Shown: one piece after another, positions 12,339-20,729 of the stretch | How positions within the stretch are numbered: the stretch's first letter is position 1 | How the letters are laid out: every line of letters starts with the position of its first letter | Assembly: GCF_036014175.1 (NCBI RefSeq) | Contig: NZ_CP107917.1 | Span: forward strand, 1,922,001 to 1,986,000 | Length of the DNA: 64,000 nucleotides | Source: Streptomyces sp. NBC_00443 | Lineage (GTDB): Bacteria > Actinomycetota > Actinomycetes > Streptomycetales > Streptomycetaceae | Reading direction: 5' to 3' | Program-made: the position numbers and the translations under genes | Notes under the pieces: model-generated | Database searches by the model: none | What the model was told of the DNA's origin: nothing | Seen by the model: only the letters and a program-made list of their open reading frames with translations

Positions 12339-13580
12339 ATGAACCACACCGGATCACTCTCCCGCCGCACGGCACTCGCCTCCCTGGCCGGGGCGGCGCT
12401 GGCCACGACCGCGGCGTTCCCGGCCTCGGCGGCCGAGCGGCACGGCCGCCGGTCCATACGGTTCGCCACCTTCAACGCCTCTCTGAACCGCGGCACCGAG
12501 GGCGCGCTGATCACCGATCTGTCCACGCCGGACAACGCCCAGGCGCGCAATGCCGCCGAGACCATCCAGCGGGTCGACCCGGACATCCTGCTGATCAACG
12601 AGTTCGACTACGACGAGCGGGGCAAGGCGGTCCGTCTGTTCCTGCGCAACTACCTGTCCGTCGGCCACAACGGAGCCAAGCCAGTCCGCTTCCCGTACCA
12701 CTTCACCGGTCCGGTGAACACGGGCGTCGCCTCCGGCGTGGACCTCGACGGGAAGAACGACGCGGTCACGACGCCCGGTTCGGACGCCTACGGGCAGGAC
12801 GCCTATGGCTACGGCTGGTTCCCGGGGCAATACGGCATGGTCGTCCTGTCGAAGTACCCGATCGACACGCGCGCGGTGCGCACCTTCCAGCGCTTCCTGT
12901 GGCGGGACATGCCGGGCCACGTGATGCCTCCGGGCTACTACAGCGACGAGGCCCGCGCGATCCTCCGCCTGTCGTCGAAGAGCCACTGGGACGTGCCGGT
13001 GTGCATCGGCCACTCCACCGTGCACTTCCTGGTGTCGCACCCGACGCCGCCCACCTTCGACGGCACCGAGGACCGCAACGGCCGCCGCAACCACGACGAG
13101 ATCCGGCTGTGGGCCGACTACATCGGCGGACGCCGGCGCAGCTCCTACCTCTACGACGACAAGGGTGTGCGCGGCGGACTGCGATCCGGGGCACGGTTCG
13201 TGATCGCGGGCGACAACAACGCCGACCCGCACGACGGCGACAGCTACGCCCACGCGATCCGGCAGCTGCTCGACCACCCGGCGGTGAACCTCCCGGCCAC
13301 CCCGCCGGCCAGCGCGGGCGGCGTCGAGGCGGCGAAGCTCCAGGGCGGCGCCAACACCTCGCACCTCGGCAACCCGGCGTACGACACGTCCGACTTCGGC
13401 GACACCGCTCCCGGGAACCTGCGCGTCGACTACGTCATCCCGTCCAGGGGCCTGATACCGGGCGCGAACGGCGTCTTCTGGCCGACCTCCGACGACCCGC
13501 TGTACCGGCTGGTGGGAGACGGGAAGACGGTGCCGACGTCCGACCACCGGCTGGTGTGGCAGGACGTGCGCGTGGGCTGA
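12339..13580 (+). CDS. Tat-exported endonuclease/exonuclease/phosphatase-fold protein
   Basis: The protein has 413 residues from the ATG at 12339, preceded by GGAG. The N-terminus has a twin-arginine signal ('SRRTALASL') and cleaves near 'SAAE' (about residue 34). The mature part shows the EEP fold: 'RFATFNASLNRG' at its start, 'DILLINEFDYD', 'FVIAGDNNADP' and a final 'SDHRLVW', the last three typical of the catalytic Asn/Glu/Asp/His set. EEP enzymes cleave phosphodiesters or phosphomonoesters, so an extracellular nuclease or phospholipase-like phosphoesterase is likely. The exact substrate is not predictable. It is convergent with the ABC gene cluster that follows. Confidence 0.82.
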   Translation: MNHTGSLSRRTALASLAGAALATTAAFPASAAERHGRRSIRFATFNASLNRGTEGALITDLSTPDNAQARNAAETIQRVDPDILLINEFDYDERGKAVRLFLRNYLSVGHNGAKPVRFPYHFTGPVNTGVASGVDLDGKNDAVTTPGSDAYGQDAYGYGWFPGQYGMVVLSKYPIDTRAVRTFQRFLWRDMPGHVMPPGYYSDEARAILRLSSKSHWDVPVCIGHSTVHFLVSHPTPPTFDGTEDRNGRRNHDEIRLWADYIGGRRRSSYLYDDKGVRGGLRSGARFVIAGDNNADPHDGDSYAHAIRQLLDHPAVNLPATPPASAGGVEAAKLQGGANTSHLGNPAYDTSDFGDTAPGNLRVDYVIPSRGLIPGANGVFWPTSDDPLYRLVGDGKTVPTSDHRLVWQDVRVG

Positions 13581-13625
13581 GCTGAGCGGCCCGGGCACGG
13601 CAGGTGGCGGTGGCTCTCGGACGCC

Positions 13626-14375
13626 CTACCTGTTGCGCACCGCCCGCCCCACCTCCGACCTCAGTGCGACGAACTCCGCGAGACCCCGGGTCGTGATCTG
13701 GTCCCGGGTGCCGGGGAGTTCGACGGGCAGGTCCAGGACGATCTTGGCGCCCGGCCCCGGGGACAGGACGACGACGCGGTCGCCCAGGTACACGCTCTCG
13801 TCGATGTCATGGGTGACGAAGACGATCGTCGTGCCGTCGGTGCGGTGGACCTCCAATAGGAGGTCCTCCAGGTCCTCGCGGGTCTGCGCGTCCAGGGAGC
13901 CGAAGGGTTCGTCCATGAGAAGCAGGGAGGGGCGGCAGACCAGGGCACGGGCGATCGCCACGCGTTGCTGCATGCCGCCCGACAGCTGCCAGGGGTGGCG
14001 GCGGGTCGTGTCGGTGAGGCCGACCCGGGCCAGGATGCGGTCGGCCTCGGCCCGGCGCTCCGCTCTCGGCAGGCCCCTGCGGCGTAGCGGGAGCGCGACG
14101 TTCTCCCGGACCGTGAGCCAGGGGTAGAGGGAGCGGGCGTAGTCCTGGAAGACGACGGCGAGATTGTCGGGGACACCGCGCACGGGTGTGCCGTCCAGGG
14201 TGATCGTGCCGTCGTACGCAGGCAGCAGCCCCGCGACGGTCCGCAGAAGCGTCGACTTTCCGCAGCCGGACGGGCCCACCACGCACAGGAGTTGGCCGTC
14301 CGGCACGGTGAGGGTGATGTCGTGCAGAACCTGGTGGTCGCCGTAGTGCTGGCCGACCTCGTCTAGGCGGAGCAT
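13626..14375 (-). CDS. SsuB/TauB-type ABC transporter ATPase
   Basis: The 249-residue ATPase has Walker A GPSGCGKST (about 34-42), Q-loop 'VFQDYARSLYPWLTVREN', signature LSGGMQQR, Walker B LLLMDEPF and H-loop THD. The Q-loop sequence is typical of nitrate/sulfonate/taurine importers. It is last in a minus-strand run: binding protein, permease, permease, ATPase. The two permeases could pair as a heterodimer with this single ATPase. The substrate is unknown. Confidence 0.87.
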   Translation of the reverse strand: MLRLDEVGQHYGDHQVLHDITLTVPDGQLLCVVGPSGCGKSTLLRTVAGLLPAYDGTITLDGTPVRGVPDNLAVVFQDYARSLYPWLTVRENVALPLRRRGLPRAERRAEADRILARVGLTDTTRRHPWQLSGGMQQRVAIARALVCRPSLLLMDEPFGSLDAQTREDLEDLLLEVHRTDGTTIVFVTHDIDESVYLGDRVVVLSPGPGAKIVLDLPVELPGTRDQITTRGLAEFVALRSEVGRAVRNR

Positions 14376-14412
14376 GGAAGTCCCTGCGCAGAGGTTGTAG
14401 GGGGCGTGCGGG

Positions 14413-15306
14413 TCATGGGGTCGTCGTCCTCCCTGTGCCGACGAGCCGCTTCTCGACTGCCATCAGGCCGGTGTTGAGGAGATAGCCGAGGGCGCCGAGC
14501 AGGACGAGCGCCGCCCAGACAGTGAGCAGGTCGGAGCGGGACTGGGCGTCGGTGAGGGTGAAGCCGATGCCGTTCGCGGTGCCGGGAAGCAGTTCCGAGA
14601 ACACCATGAGGATGAGGGAGAGCGACAGGCTCAGGCGCAGCCCGGCGAAGATGCGGGGCAGCGCGGAGGGGAGGATCAGGAAGCGGAGCCGTTCGGCCGG
14701 GGTGAGGCGCAGGACCGCGGCGACTTCGAGGCGGAGCGGGTCGGTGTTGCCGGCCCCGTCCGCCGTGTTGATCAGCACGGGCCAGACGGCGCTGAAGACG
14801 ATCGACGCGATCTGCATCGGCGTACCGAAGTCGAGGAGCACCACGAAGACGGGGACCAGGGCGGGCGGCGGGACGGCGCGGGCGAACTGCAGGACTGGGT
14901 CGCAGAGGGCGTACACGCGTCGCGAGCGGCCGATGGCGACACCGAGTGCGATCCCGGCGACGGCGGCGATCCCGAATCCGGCGGTCATCCGGCCGAGGCT
15001 GGGCAGGATGTCGGCGACCGCGGCCTCGGTGAGGAAGACGTGCCGGGCAGGGCCCGAGAACCAGAGCTCGTGGGCGCGCCCCGCGATCTCGGCGGGCGGC
15101 GGGAAGTAGACGCTGCCGTGAACTCGGGCGACCAGTTGCCAGACGGCCACGGCGAAGGCGAGGACGAGCCAGCGGAGCAGGGCGTGTCGCACGTGGGCGG
15201 GGGCGAGGGCGCGGCGGACGAGGGGGACCAGGGCGCTACGCGGAGGGGGCCGACGTCGGCCGGGGGGTGCGGCGCGTTCGGATGCGGTGGTGCGGGGCTC
15301 GTTCAT
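14413..15306 (-). CDS. SsuC/TauC-type ABC permease (second of two)
   Basis: From the ATG at 15304-15306 the protein has 297 residues: a Pro/Arg-rich N-terminus (1-40) and about six transmembrane helices with the BPD_transp_1 EAA-type loop near 'LRLTPAERLRFLILPSALPRIFAGLRL'-like sequence (about residues 205-231). It lies 37 bases upstream of the ATPase. It differs from the other permease (15587-16372), so this is not a duplication artefact. The start is chosen because sequence upstream has the character of non-coding repeat DNA. Confidence 0.83.
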   Translation of the reverse strand: MNEPRTTASERAAPPGRRRPPPRSALVPLVRRALAPAHVRHALLRWLVLAFAVAVWQLVARVHGSVYFPPPAEIAGRAHELWFSGPARHVFLTEAAVADILPSLGRMTAGFGIAAVAGIALGVAIGRSRRVYALCDPVLQFARAVPPPALVPVFVVLLDFGTPMQIASIVFSAVWPVLINTADGAGNTDPLRLEVAAVLRLTPAERLRFLILPSALPRIFAGLRLSLSLSLILMVFSELLPGTANGIGFTLTDAQSRSDLLTVWAALVLLGALGYLLNTGLMAVEKRLVGTGRTTTP

Positions 15307-15586
15307 GCAGGGTCCTCGCGGGGCGATGCGGGGAGTGTTCGGTGTGTGCGCCGCAGTCGACGGGCTCGGGGGTCGGTTTGTGTGGACGGCCGTTGTGTGG
15401 ACGGCTGCGGAGCCGGCGGTCGCGGGGTTGGCGGTGGGGGTGTGTGGATTGCGGGGGGGGGCGAGGGTGCCTGACACGGGTGCGTGGGTTGCGGCGGCGA
15501 GGGCGCCTGACACGGGTGCGTGGCGTGCCCCACGGCCAGCCATCCCCCGACTCACCGCACCCAACACCCGCCACCCCACGCCCCCT
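15307..15586. repeat. 280-base spacer with imperfect tandem repeats between two permease genes
   Basis: Within an otherwise compact operon this spacer has strongly biased strands. A unit beginning GCGAGGG and containing TGACACGGGTGCGTGG occurs twice (about 15463-15490 and 15497-15524). Another unit containing GTGTGGACGGC occurs twice near 15379-15402. No open frame here looks genuine. It may have arisen by slippage or be a remnant of a mobile intergenic element, and it could weaken coupling of the downstream genes. Confidence 0.5.
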
Positions 15587-16372
15587 TCACGCCACACCCC
15601 GCCGCCCTGGCGTCCACGGAAACAGCCTTCGCTCTCCCCACACCAGGACCCCGTTGATGACCAGCCCGAGCACGCCCGCCCACACCACTCCCGCCAGCAC
15701 ATCGCGTGTGCCGTCCGTAGCCAGTCCTGCCTGGGCGATGAAGATGCCGAGTCCTTCGCCGAAACCGGAGAGGATCTCCGTAGCGACGGCCAGGATGAGG
15801 GCGACCGCCGCCGAGATGCGGATGCCGGCGGCGATGAAGGGGGCCGTGCCGGGCAGTTCGACGCGCAGGAGGACGGCGAGGCGGCCGAAGCCGAAGGCGC
15901 GGAGGGTGTCCTTGGCCAGGGGGTCGGTCTCACCGAGGCCGTAGACGGTGTTGAAGAGGATCGGCCAGACCGAGGCGTACGTCACCAGGGCGACCTTGGT
16001 TTCGGTGCCGGAGCCGAGCAGCAGGGAGACCAACGGGATCAGGGCGACGGACGGCAGCGGCCGCAGGAACTCGACGATCGCGCGGACGGCGGCGTCGACG
16101 ACCGGCACGCTCCCGAGGACCAGCCCGACCGGCACGGCGATGACGCACGCGAGGCCCAGCCCGAGCACCCAGGCGCGCAGGGTGGCACCGATGCCGTCCA
16201 GGAAGACCGGATCACCCGCCAACGCCACTGCTCGCGTCAGGACTTCGGAGGCGGGCGGAAGGTAGTCGCGCCGCACGAGACCCGCACGGGAGACCGCCTC
16301 GCAGGCGCCGAAGGCAAGCAGCACGCCCAAGGTGCCCAGGAGAAACTGCTCCTGACGGCCTTTCGATGTCAC
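15587..16372 (-). CDS. SsuC/TauC-type ABC permease (first of two)
   Basis: The 261-residue membrane protein starts at a GTG (16370-16372) one base after the stop of the binding-protein gene, implying translational coupling. It has about six transmembrane helices and the permease loop 'TLRAFGFGRLAVLLRVELPG'. Residues 'LRPLPSVALIPLVSLLLG' match the family's conserved pore helix. It probably forms the channel with the permease at 14413-15306. Confidence 0.85.
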   Translation of the reverse strand: MTSKGRQEQFLLGTLGVLLAFGACEAVSRAGLVRRDYLPPASEVLTRAVALAGDPVFLDGIGATLRAWVLGLGLACVIAVPVGLVLGSVPVVDAAVRAIVEFLRPLPSVALIPLVSLLLGSGTETKVALVTYASVWPILFNTVYGLGETDPLAKDTLRAFGFGRLAVLLRVELPGTAPFIAAGIRISAAVALILAVATEILSGFGEGLGIFIAQAGLATDGTRDVLAGVVWAGVLGLVINGVLVWGERRLFPWTPGRRGVA

Positions 16373-16373
16373 G

Positions 16374-17348
16374 TCACTTGACCATCAGCGTCGCCGGATC
16401 GATCGGCTTCTTCAGCATCCCGTGCTTCTTCATGAGATCCGTCAGCCGGGTGAGCTGCGTGGCGTCCATGGTGGGCGGAAAAAGGGGCAGATCGATCGAC
16501 TCGGCCTGCCTGTCGGTCACTTTGGTGTAGGTCGGCAGCGTGTCCCGCACAACGGCCGGGTCTTCCTCGGCGATCTGCACAGCCGCCTTGATGGCCCGCT
16601 GAAAGGCCGCCAGTGTCTTGCCGTTCCCGTCGGCGAACTTGCCCGTGCTGATGTAGCCGCTGAGCGGGATCGACTCCACCGGCGCGGACGAGCCGTCGAT
16701 GAGGACCCTGGCCTTCAACTCGTCCTGAATGGCGCTGTCGTAGGGCTCGACCGCGTGCACGGCGTCGACCTGTCCCTTGTCCAGGGCGGCACCCATCTGC
16801 GGGAAGGGAATCGCCCGGTAGACGGGGCGGCCCACGCCCTGCTTCTCCAGGATCTCGTCGAAGGTGAGCGACTGGACGTTGTTCAGGACGTTGACCGCGA
16901 GCTTCCTGCCCTGGAGGTCGGCGACGGTCTTGATGTCCGAGCCCTCGGGCACCAGCACGTCCATCATGCGCGGCGCCGCCCTGATCGCCTCGGCGACGAT
17001 CCGGATGTCGAGGGTGCCCTTCTCGTGGGCCTGCAGGTAGGTGACGTAGTTCGCGCTCGCGACCATGTCGATCTGGCCCTTGGCCAGGGCCGGCAGCGCC
17101 TGGAGACTCTGCTGGATCTGCTGGATGCGGACGTCGAGGCCTTCCTCCTCGAACAGACCACGGTCTCGCGCGATATAGAGGGCGGCACAGTCGATCAGCG
17201 GCAGTGCGGCCACCGTGACGGTCTCCCGCCCGCCGGCGCCGGACGAGGATTCCCCGTCGTCCCCGCAGGCCGTGACCGCCATCAGCATGAGGGTGGCCGC
17301 GGCGGCAGCGGCTGTCCTCGTTCCCGAGCGCAATTGACGTAACGCCAT
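16374..17348 (-). CDS. NMT1/SsuA-like substrate-binding lipoprotein
   Basis: The protein has 324 residues. A lipoprotein signal (hydrophobic about 10-25, lipobox 'AVTAC', Cys about 28) is followed by a Gly/Ser linker and a periplasmic-binding type II domain (NMT1/THI5-like). Conserved parts are 'LPLIDCAALYIARDRGLFEEEG', split here as 'LPLIDCAALYIA' and 'GLFEEEGLDV', and 'GQIDMVASANYV'. It captures the substrate for the SsuC/SsuB-like genes downstream. The family covers sulfonates, nitrate, taurine and pyrimidine precursors, and the ligand here cannot be read. It is divergent from the P450 gene, which might act on the imported compound. Confidence 0.86.
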   Translation of the reverse strand: MALRQLRSGTRTAAAAAATLMLMAVTACGDDGESSSGAGGRETVTVAALPLIDCAALYIARDRGLFEEEGLDVRIQQIQQSLQALPALAKGQIDMVASANYVTYLQAHEKGTLDIRIVAEAIRAAPRMMDVLVPEGSDIKTVADLQGRKLAVNVLNNVQSLTFDEILEKQGVGRPVYRAIPFPQMGAALDKGQVDAVHAVEPYDSAIQDELKARVLIDGSSAPVESIPLSGYISTGKFADGNGKTLAAFQRAIKAAVQIAEEDPAVVRDTLPTYTKVTDRQAESIDLPLFPPTMDATQLTRLTDLMKKHGMLKKPIDPATLMVK

Positions 17349-17449
17349 GACGACATGACTAGCAAGATTTTGTCATGATCACCACATGCAGGAGGGGAAC
17401 CCGGACACGTCATCTGTCGGTCTTCACCGATATACGCCACCTTGGTCGC

Positions 17450-18763
17450 ATGACCTCTGCGCGCGGACGGCCCGCACGAAAGCGAGCAGGCGTGACGGCG
17501 CACCAAGCACCCCCCGTCCCCGACATCCCCGACGTCTTCGACCCTCGCCAGTACGCCGCCGGCGTGCCCCACGACGCCTACCGCATCCTGCGCGACCACC
17601 ACCCCGTGGCCCGGCAGGACGAACCCGAGGTGCTGGGCTGGCCGGCCGGACCCGGGTTCTGGGCCGTGACCCGGCACGCCGACGTCGTACGCGTGCTCAA
17701 GGACTCGGCGACGTACTCCTCGCACATCGGCGCGACCCAGATCCGGGACCCCGACCCGGACGACCTGCCCTTCATCCGCCGCATGATGCTCAATCAGGAC
17801 CCACCGGGACACGGTCGCTTGAGGCGGCTGGTGAGCCGGGCCTTCACGCCCGGCCGCGTGGACCGTTTCACGAGGGTCGCCGAGGCGCGCGCCCGCACGC
17901 TCCTCGCGCACGCCCTGGAGACCGCGCGAACGGCGGACGGCACCGTCGATCTCGTCACCGCCGTGACCGACGACTACGCCCTGCTCAACCTCGCCGACCT
18001 GCTGGGCGTGCCGGAGGCCGACCGCAAGCTGCTGCTGCACTGGACGCGGCGGGTCATCGGCTACCAGGACCCCGACGAGGCGGGCACCCCGGTGCTCGAC
18101 GCCGACGGCAGGCCGGTCAATCCGCGGTCGCCCGCGATGCTGCGGGACATGTTCGGGTACGCCCAGCAACTGGCCGCGCACAAGCGGCGCCACCCCGACG
18201 ACGACGTCATGACCACCCTCGCCCATGACGCCGAACTCGCGGGACCCGAGCTGGAGATGTTCTTCTTCCTGCTCACGGTGGCGGGCAACGACACCGTCCG
18301 CAGCGCGGCGCCGGGCGGGCTGCTGGCGCTGGCGGAGCACCCGGAGTCGTACGACCGACTGCGGACGGGCCAGGTGGAACTGCCCTCCGCAGTCGACGAG
18401 TTGCTGCGCTGGCATCCCCCGGTCCTCACCTTCCGCCGCACTGCCGCACAGGACACGGAGCTCGCCGGCCGGCTCATCCGTGCGGGCGACAAGGTGGTCG
18501 TCTTCCACGCATCCGCCAACCGTGACGAACGGGCCTTCGCCGGCCCCGACCGGCTGGACCTGTCCCGCACGCCCAACCCGCACGTGTCCTTCGGCGACGG
18601 CCCGCACGTCTGTCTGGGCGCCCACTTCGCCCGGCTCCAGCTGCGGGTGCTCTACCGAGAGGTCCTGCGGGTACTGCCCGTCCTCAGGACCGCGGGAGAG
18701 CCCAAGCGGCTGGTGTCGAACTTCATCAACGGGCTCAAGTACCTGCCGGTGCAGGTCAGTTGA
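17450..18763 (+). CDS. cytochrome P450
   Basis: From the ATG at 17450 the product is 437 residues; a GTG at 17492 (423 residues) is equally possible, as neither has a clear ribosome site. Conserved features are the I-helix 'LTVAGNDTVRSA', the ExxR motif 'ELLR', and the heme loop 'FGDGPHVCLG' with the thiolate Cys at residue 388. 'MMLNQDPPGHGRLRRLVSRA' is the usual C-helix area. The sequence style recalls the CYP124/CYP125/linalool-hydroxylase group that oxidises terpenoids or sterols, but that is only a resemblance. No ferredoxin gene is adjacent. Confidence 0.9.
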   Translation: MTSARGRPARKRAGVTAHQAPPVPDIPDVFDPRQYAAGVPHDAYRILRDHHPVARQDEPEVLGWPAGPGFWAVTRHADVVRVLKDSATYSSHIGATQIRDPDPDDLPFIRRMMLNQDPPGHGRLRRLVSRAFTPGRVDRFTRVAEARARTLLAHALETARTADGTVDLVTAVTDDYALLNLADLLGVPEADRKLLLHWTRRVIGYQDPDEAGTPVLDADGRPVNPRSPAMLRDMFGYAQQLAAHKRRHPDDDVMTTLAHDAELAGPELEMFFFLLTVAGNDTVRSAAPGGLLALAEHPESYDRLRTGQVELPSAVDELLRWHPPVLTFRRTAAQDTELAGRLIRAGDKVVVFHASANRDERAFAGPDRLDLSRTPNPHVSFGDGPHVCLGAHFARLQLRVLYREVLRVLPVLRTAGEPKRLVSNFINGLKYLPVQVS

Positions 18764-18791
18764 GCCGGAGTGAGTCGACGGCCCGAGGTCG

Positions 18792-19979
18792 TCACGTCCG
18801 CACCTGGATCAGTGCATGCGTCCCGCCCGTCCGCCACTTCTGCCCCTCCGCCGCCACCAGCGCCGTCTCCGTACGGGCGTCCAGGCCGGTGATCACGTCG
18901 GACTTCAGGGTGCGCAGGGCGGCCACCGGGCCGGGGAAGTACGCGGTGACGTCGGCGAACGGCGTGGTCGGCGGCCAAAGGCGGTCGCCGACCAGGCGCC
19001 GGTAGTTGAGGTCGCCCTTGACGATGGTGATCGTGGCCGCGGCGAGCTCGTCGCGGAGGTCGCCGGGCATCGCTGCGTACGGCAGCGGGGCGCACGAGAA
19101 GGGGTGGGCGCGGACGGTGAGGCGGCCGTCCGTCATCGCCGACCAGAGGACCTGACCGTACGTCGCGGCCACGCCCTGCGCCGCGGTCAGCCTGCGCAGG
19201 GCGTCGAGCACGTCGGCGTGCGTGGCGTCGGAGACGTAGTACGGGTACGCCTTGATGTGCAGGACGGCCCGGCCGATCCGCCCCTGGGTGAGGAGGTGGG
19301 CGATGAGGAGCAGGTCGGGGACGAGTTCACGGCCCGCGTTGTCGGCGATCAGACACAGCGTGGCGGAGCCGGACGGCGGGAACAGGGACCAGAAGGTCTC
19401 GCTGTCGTCGGCCACGAGGGGCGGGGTGTCCGAGGATCCCTCGTCGTGTGCGGCCGACAGACGGAAGCCGAGGTCGGCTCGGTTGCCCCACAGGGAGCCG
19501 TGCAGCAGAGCCCGGTCCTGTTCGTCGGCGGGCCGGTCCGCGAGGTCGTCGAGGGCGGCGAGCTCCTCGTCCGTCTCCGAGGCGTCGAGTTCGGCCGTCT
19601 TGGAGGGGCGGAAGGGGTCGATGCCCTGCCAGGGGCCAGGGGTGAAGTAGCGGACGGCTTCGAGGAGTTGGCGGTAGAAGTAGCTCTCCGACCACAGCCA
19701 CGGTACGTCGAACCAGGACCGGCCGGTGTGCGCGTCGGCATCCCAGGCCGTCCAGCGGTCCCGGTCGTGCGCGTCGGCGGGCAGCGGTTCGATCACGCCC
19801 GTGATGCAGCTCGCGAGGAGCGCGTCCAGCGCGCGGCGCTGCTCGGGGCCGTACGGGAAGGACTCCCGTACCTGCCGGATGATCGCGGGGTGCCGTTCGG
19901 CGAGGACGCTGTGCGGGAACGAGCCGGGTTCGTTCCCGAGGAGCACGGACGCGGGCGGGGTGTCGGACCTCTCGGGCAT
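18792..19979 (-). CDS. DUF89/ARMT1-family damage-control phosphatase
   Basis: The 395-residue protein starts at the ATG at 19977-19979 after a GGTGAGG site; a GTG three codons upstream is an alternative. It has the DUF89 metal-site motifs: 'LIADNAGREL', then 'HIKAYPYYVSDAT', then 'IVKGDLNYRRL'. The family (ARMT1 type) is a set of metal-dependent phosphatases that remove phosphate from damaged or surplus sugar-phosphate metabolites. The N-terminal helical part ('FDVPWLWSESYFYRQLLEAV') is also typical. It is cytoplasmic and convergent with the P450 gene. Confidence 0.88.
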   Translation of the reverse strand: MPERSDTPPASVLLGNEPGSFPHSVLAERHPAIIRQVRESFPYGPEQRRALDALLASCITGVIEPLPADAHDRDRWTAWDADAHTGRSWFDVPWLWSESYFYRQLLEAVRYFTPGPWQGIDPFRPSKTAELDASETDEELAALDDLADRPADEQDRALLHGSLWGNRADLGFRLSAAHDEGSSDTPPLVADDSETFWSLFPPSGSATLCLIADNAGRELVPDLLLIAHLLTQGRIGRAVLHIKAYPYYVSDATHADVLDALRRLTAAQGVAATYGQVLWSAMTDGRLTVRAHPFSCAPLPYAAMPGDLRDELAAATITIVKGDLNYRRLVGDRLWPPTTPFADVTAYFPGPVAALRTLKSDVITGLDARTETALVAAEGQKWRTGGTHALIQVRT

Positions 19980-20010
19980 ACGCCTCACCGTATCGCGCGG
20001 GTCAGGTGTG

Positions 20011-20658
20011 TCATACGGCTCTGATCTCCCGCTCCAGCTGTGTCGCGAGGGTGAGGTAGCGGGCCCGGCGGGGCACCGGGACCAGACCGCGGATCATGAT
20101 GTGCCACATCTCTGCCACCCTGCGGGGCTGCCGGGCGACGGGTTCGAGGGAGCGGCCGACGACGCGGGTGCCGACGAAGAAGCACACGATCGAGTTGGCC
20201 GCGGCCTCGGCGTCGATGTCCGGGTGCAGGTCGGACTCCTTGGCGGCGCCGAGGAGCTTGCGGGTGGTGATGTCCAGCAGTTCGGTGAAGGGGTGCCTCA
20301 GGGGCGGTCGTATCACCACTCCGCCGGTGGCGAGGCGCAAGCCGGCCCTGGGGATGGGGCCCTCGACGGACAGCCGCGCGATGCCGAACGTCGTGCGCAT
20401 CAGGGCCTCCAGCGAGGTGTAGCCCCTGCCGTCCATCTCCGCCGCGACCTGACGCGAAGCACGGGACTGGAGTTCCATGATCGCCTGGGCCAGGTCCTCC
20501 TTCGCCGCGAAGTGGAAGTACAGGGCGCCCTTGGTGACTTGGGCGTGGTCGACGATGTCGCTGAGACTGGTCGATTCATAGCCGTGACGGTCGAACAGTT
20601 CGGCGGCGGCCGTGAGGATCGTGGTGCGGGTCTGTTCCGCTCGTAACTGCCTCGCCAT
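20011..20658 (-). CDS. TetR-family regulator, ArpA/ScbR type, possibly a pseudo-receptor
   Basis: From the ATG at 20656-20658, behind AGGAGAG, the protein has 215 residues. The helix-turn-helix (about 8-55) has the butyrolactone-receptor style 'ARQLRAEQTRTTIL' and 'VTKGALYFHFAAKEDLAQA'. In ArpA/CprB/ScbR a Trp in the 'RxW' ligand-pocket region is conserved; the paralogue at 21851 has 'FRQWADH', but here the same region reads 'LRHPFTELLD' without Trp. I infer it may not bind butyrolactone and may act as a pseudo-receptor of the JadR2/ScbR2 type. It lies just downstream of the afsA-like gene on the same strand. A palindrome sits 22 bases before its start, so it is probably autoregulated. Confidence 0.85.
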   Translation of the reverse strand: MARQLRAEQTRTTILTAAAELFDRHGYESTSLSDIVDHAQVTKGALYFHFAAKEDLAQAIMELQSRASRQVAAEMDGRGYTSLEALMRTTFGIARLSVEGPIPRAGLRLATGGVVIRPPLRHPFTELLDITTRKLLGAAKESDLHPDIDAEAAANSIVCFFVGTRVVGRSLEPVARQPRRVAEMWHIMIRGLVPVPRRARYLTLATQLEREIRAV

Positions 20659-20680
20659 CAGCTGAACTCTCCTGGGGCCG

Positions 20681-20708
20681 GAAAAGAACGGGTCGCGCCG
20701 TTTGTTTC
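20681..20708. promoter_or_regulatory. candidate autoregulatory element (ARE) before the ArpA/ScbR-like gene
   Basis: This is a 28-base imperfect palindrome in the 71-base gap between the afsA-like stop and the regulator start. About nine of eleven bases in each outer half-site pair, with half-site GAAA-C/A-AACGG. It resembles AREs bound by butyrolactone receptors (AAACAAACCG-type half-sites). The position suggests control of the regulator's own promoter. Confidence 0.6.
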
Positions 20709-20729
20709 TTACTCCCCGTACACGATAGC

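Noticed and set aside
17492..17494. Alternative GTG start for the P450
   Set aside because: It is a plausible start, but neither site has a clear ribosome-binding sequence; the upstream ATG is kept and the ambiguity stated.
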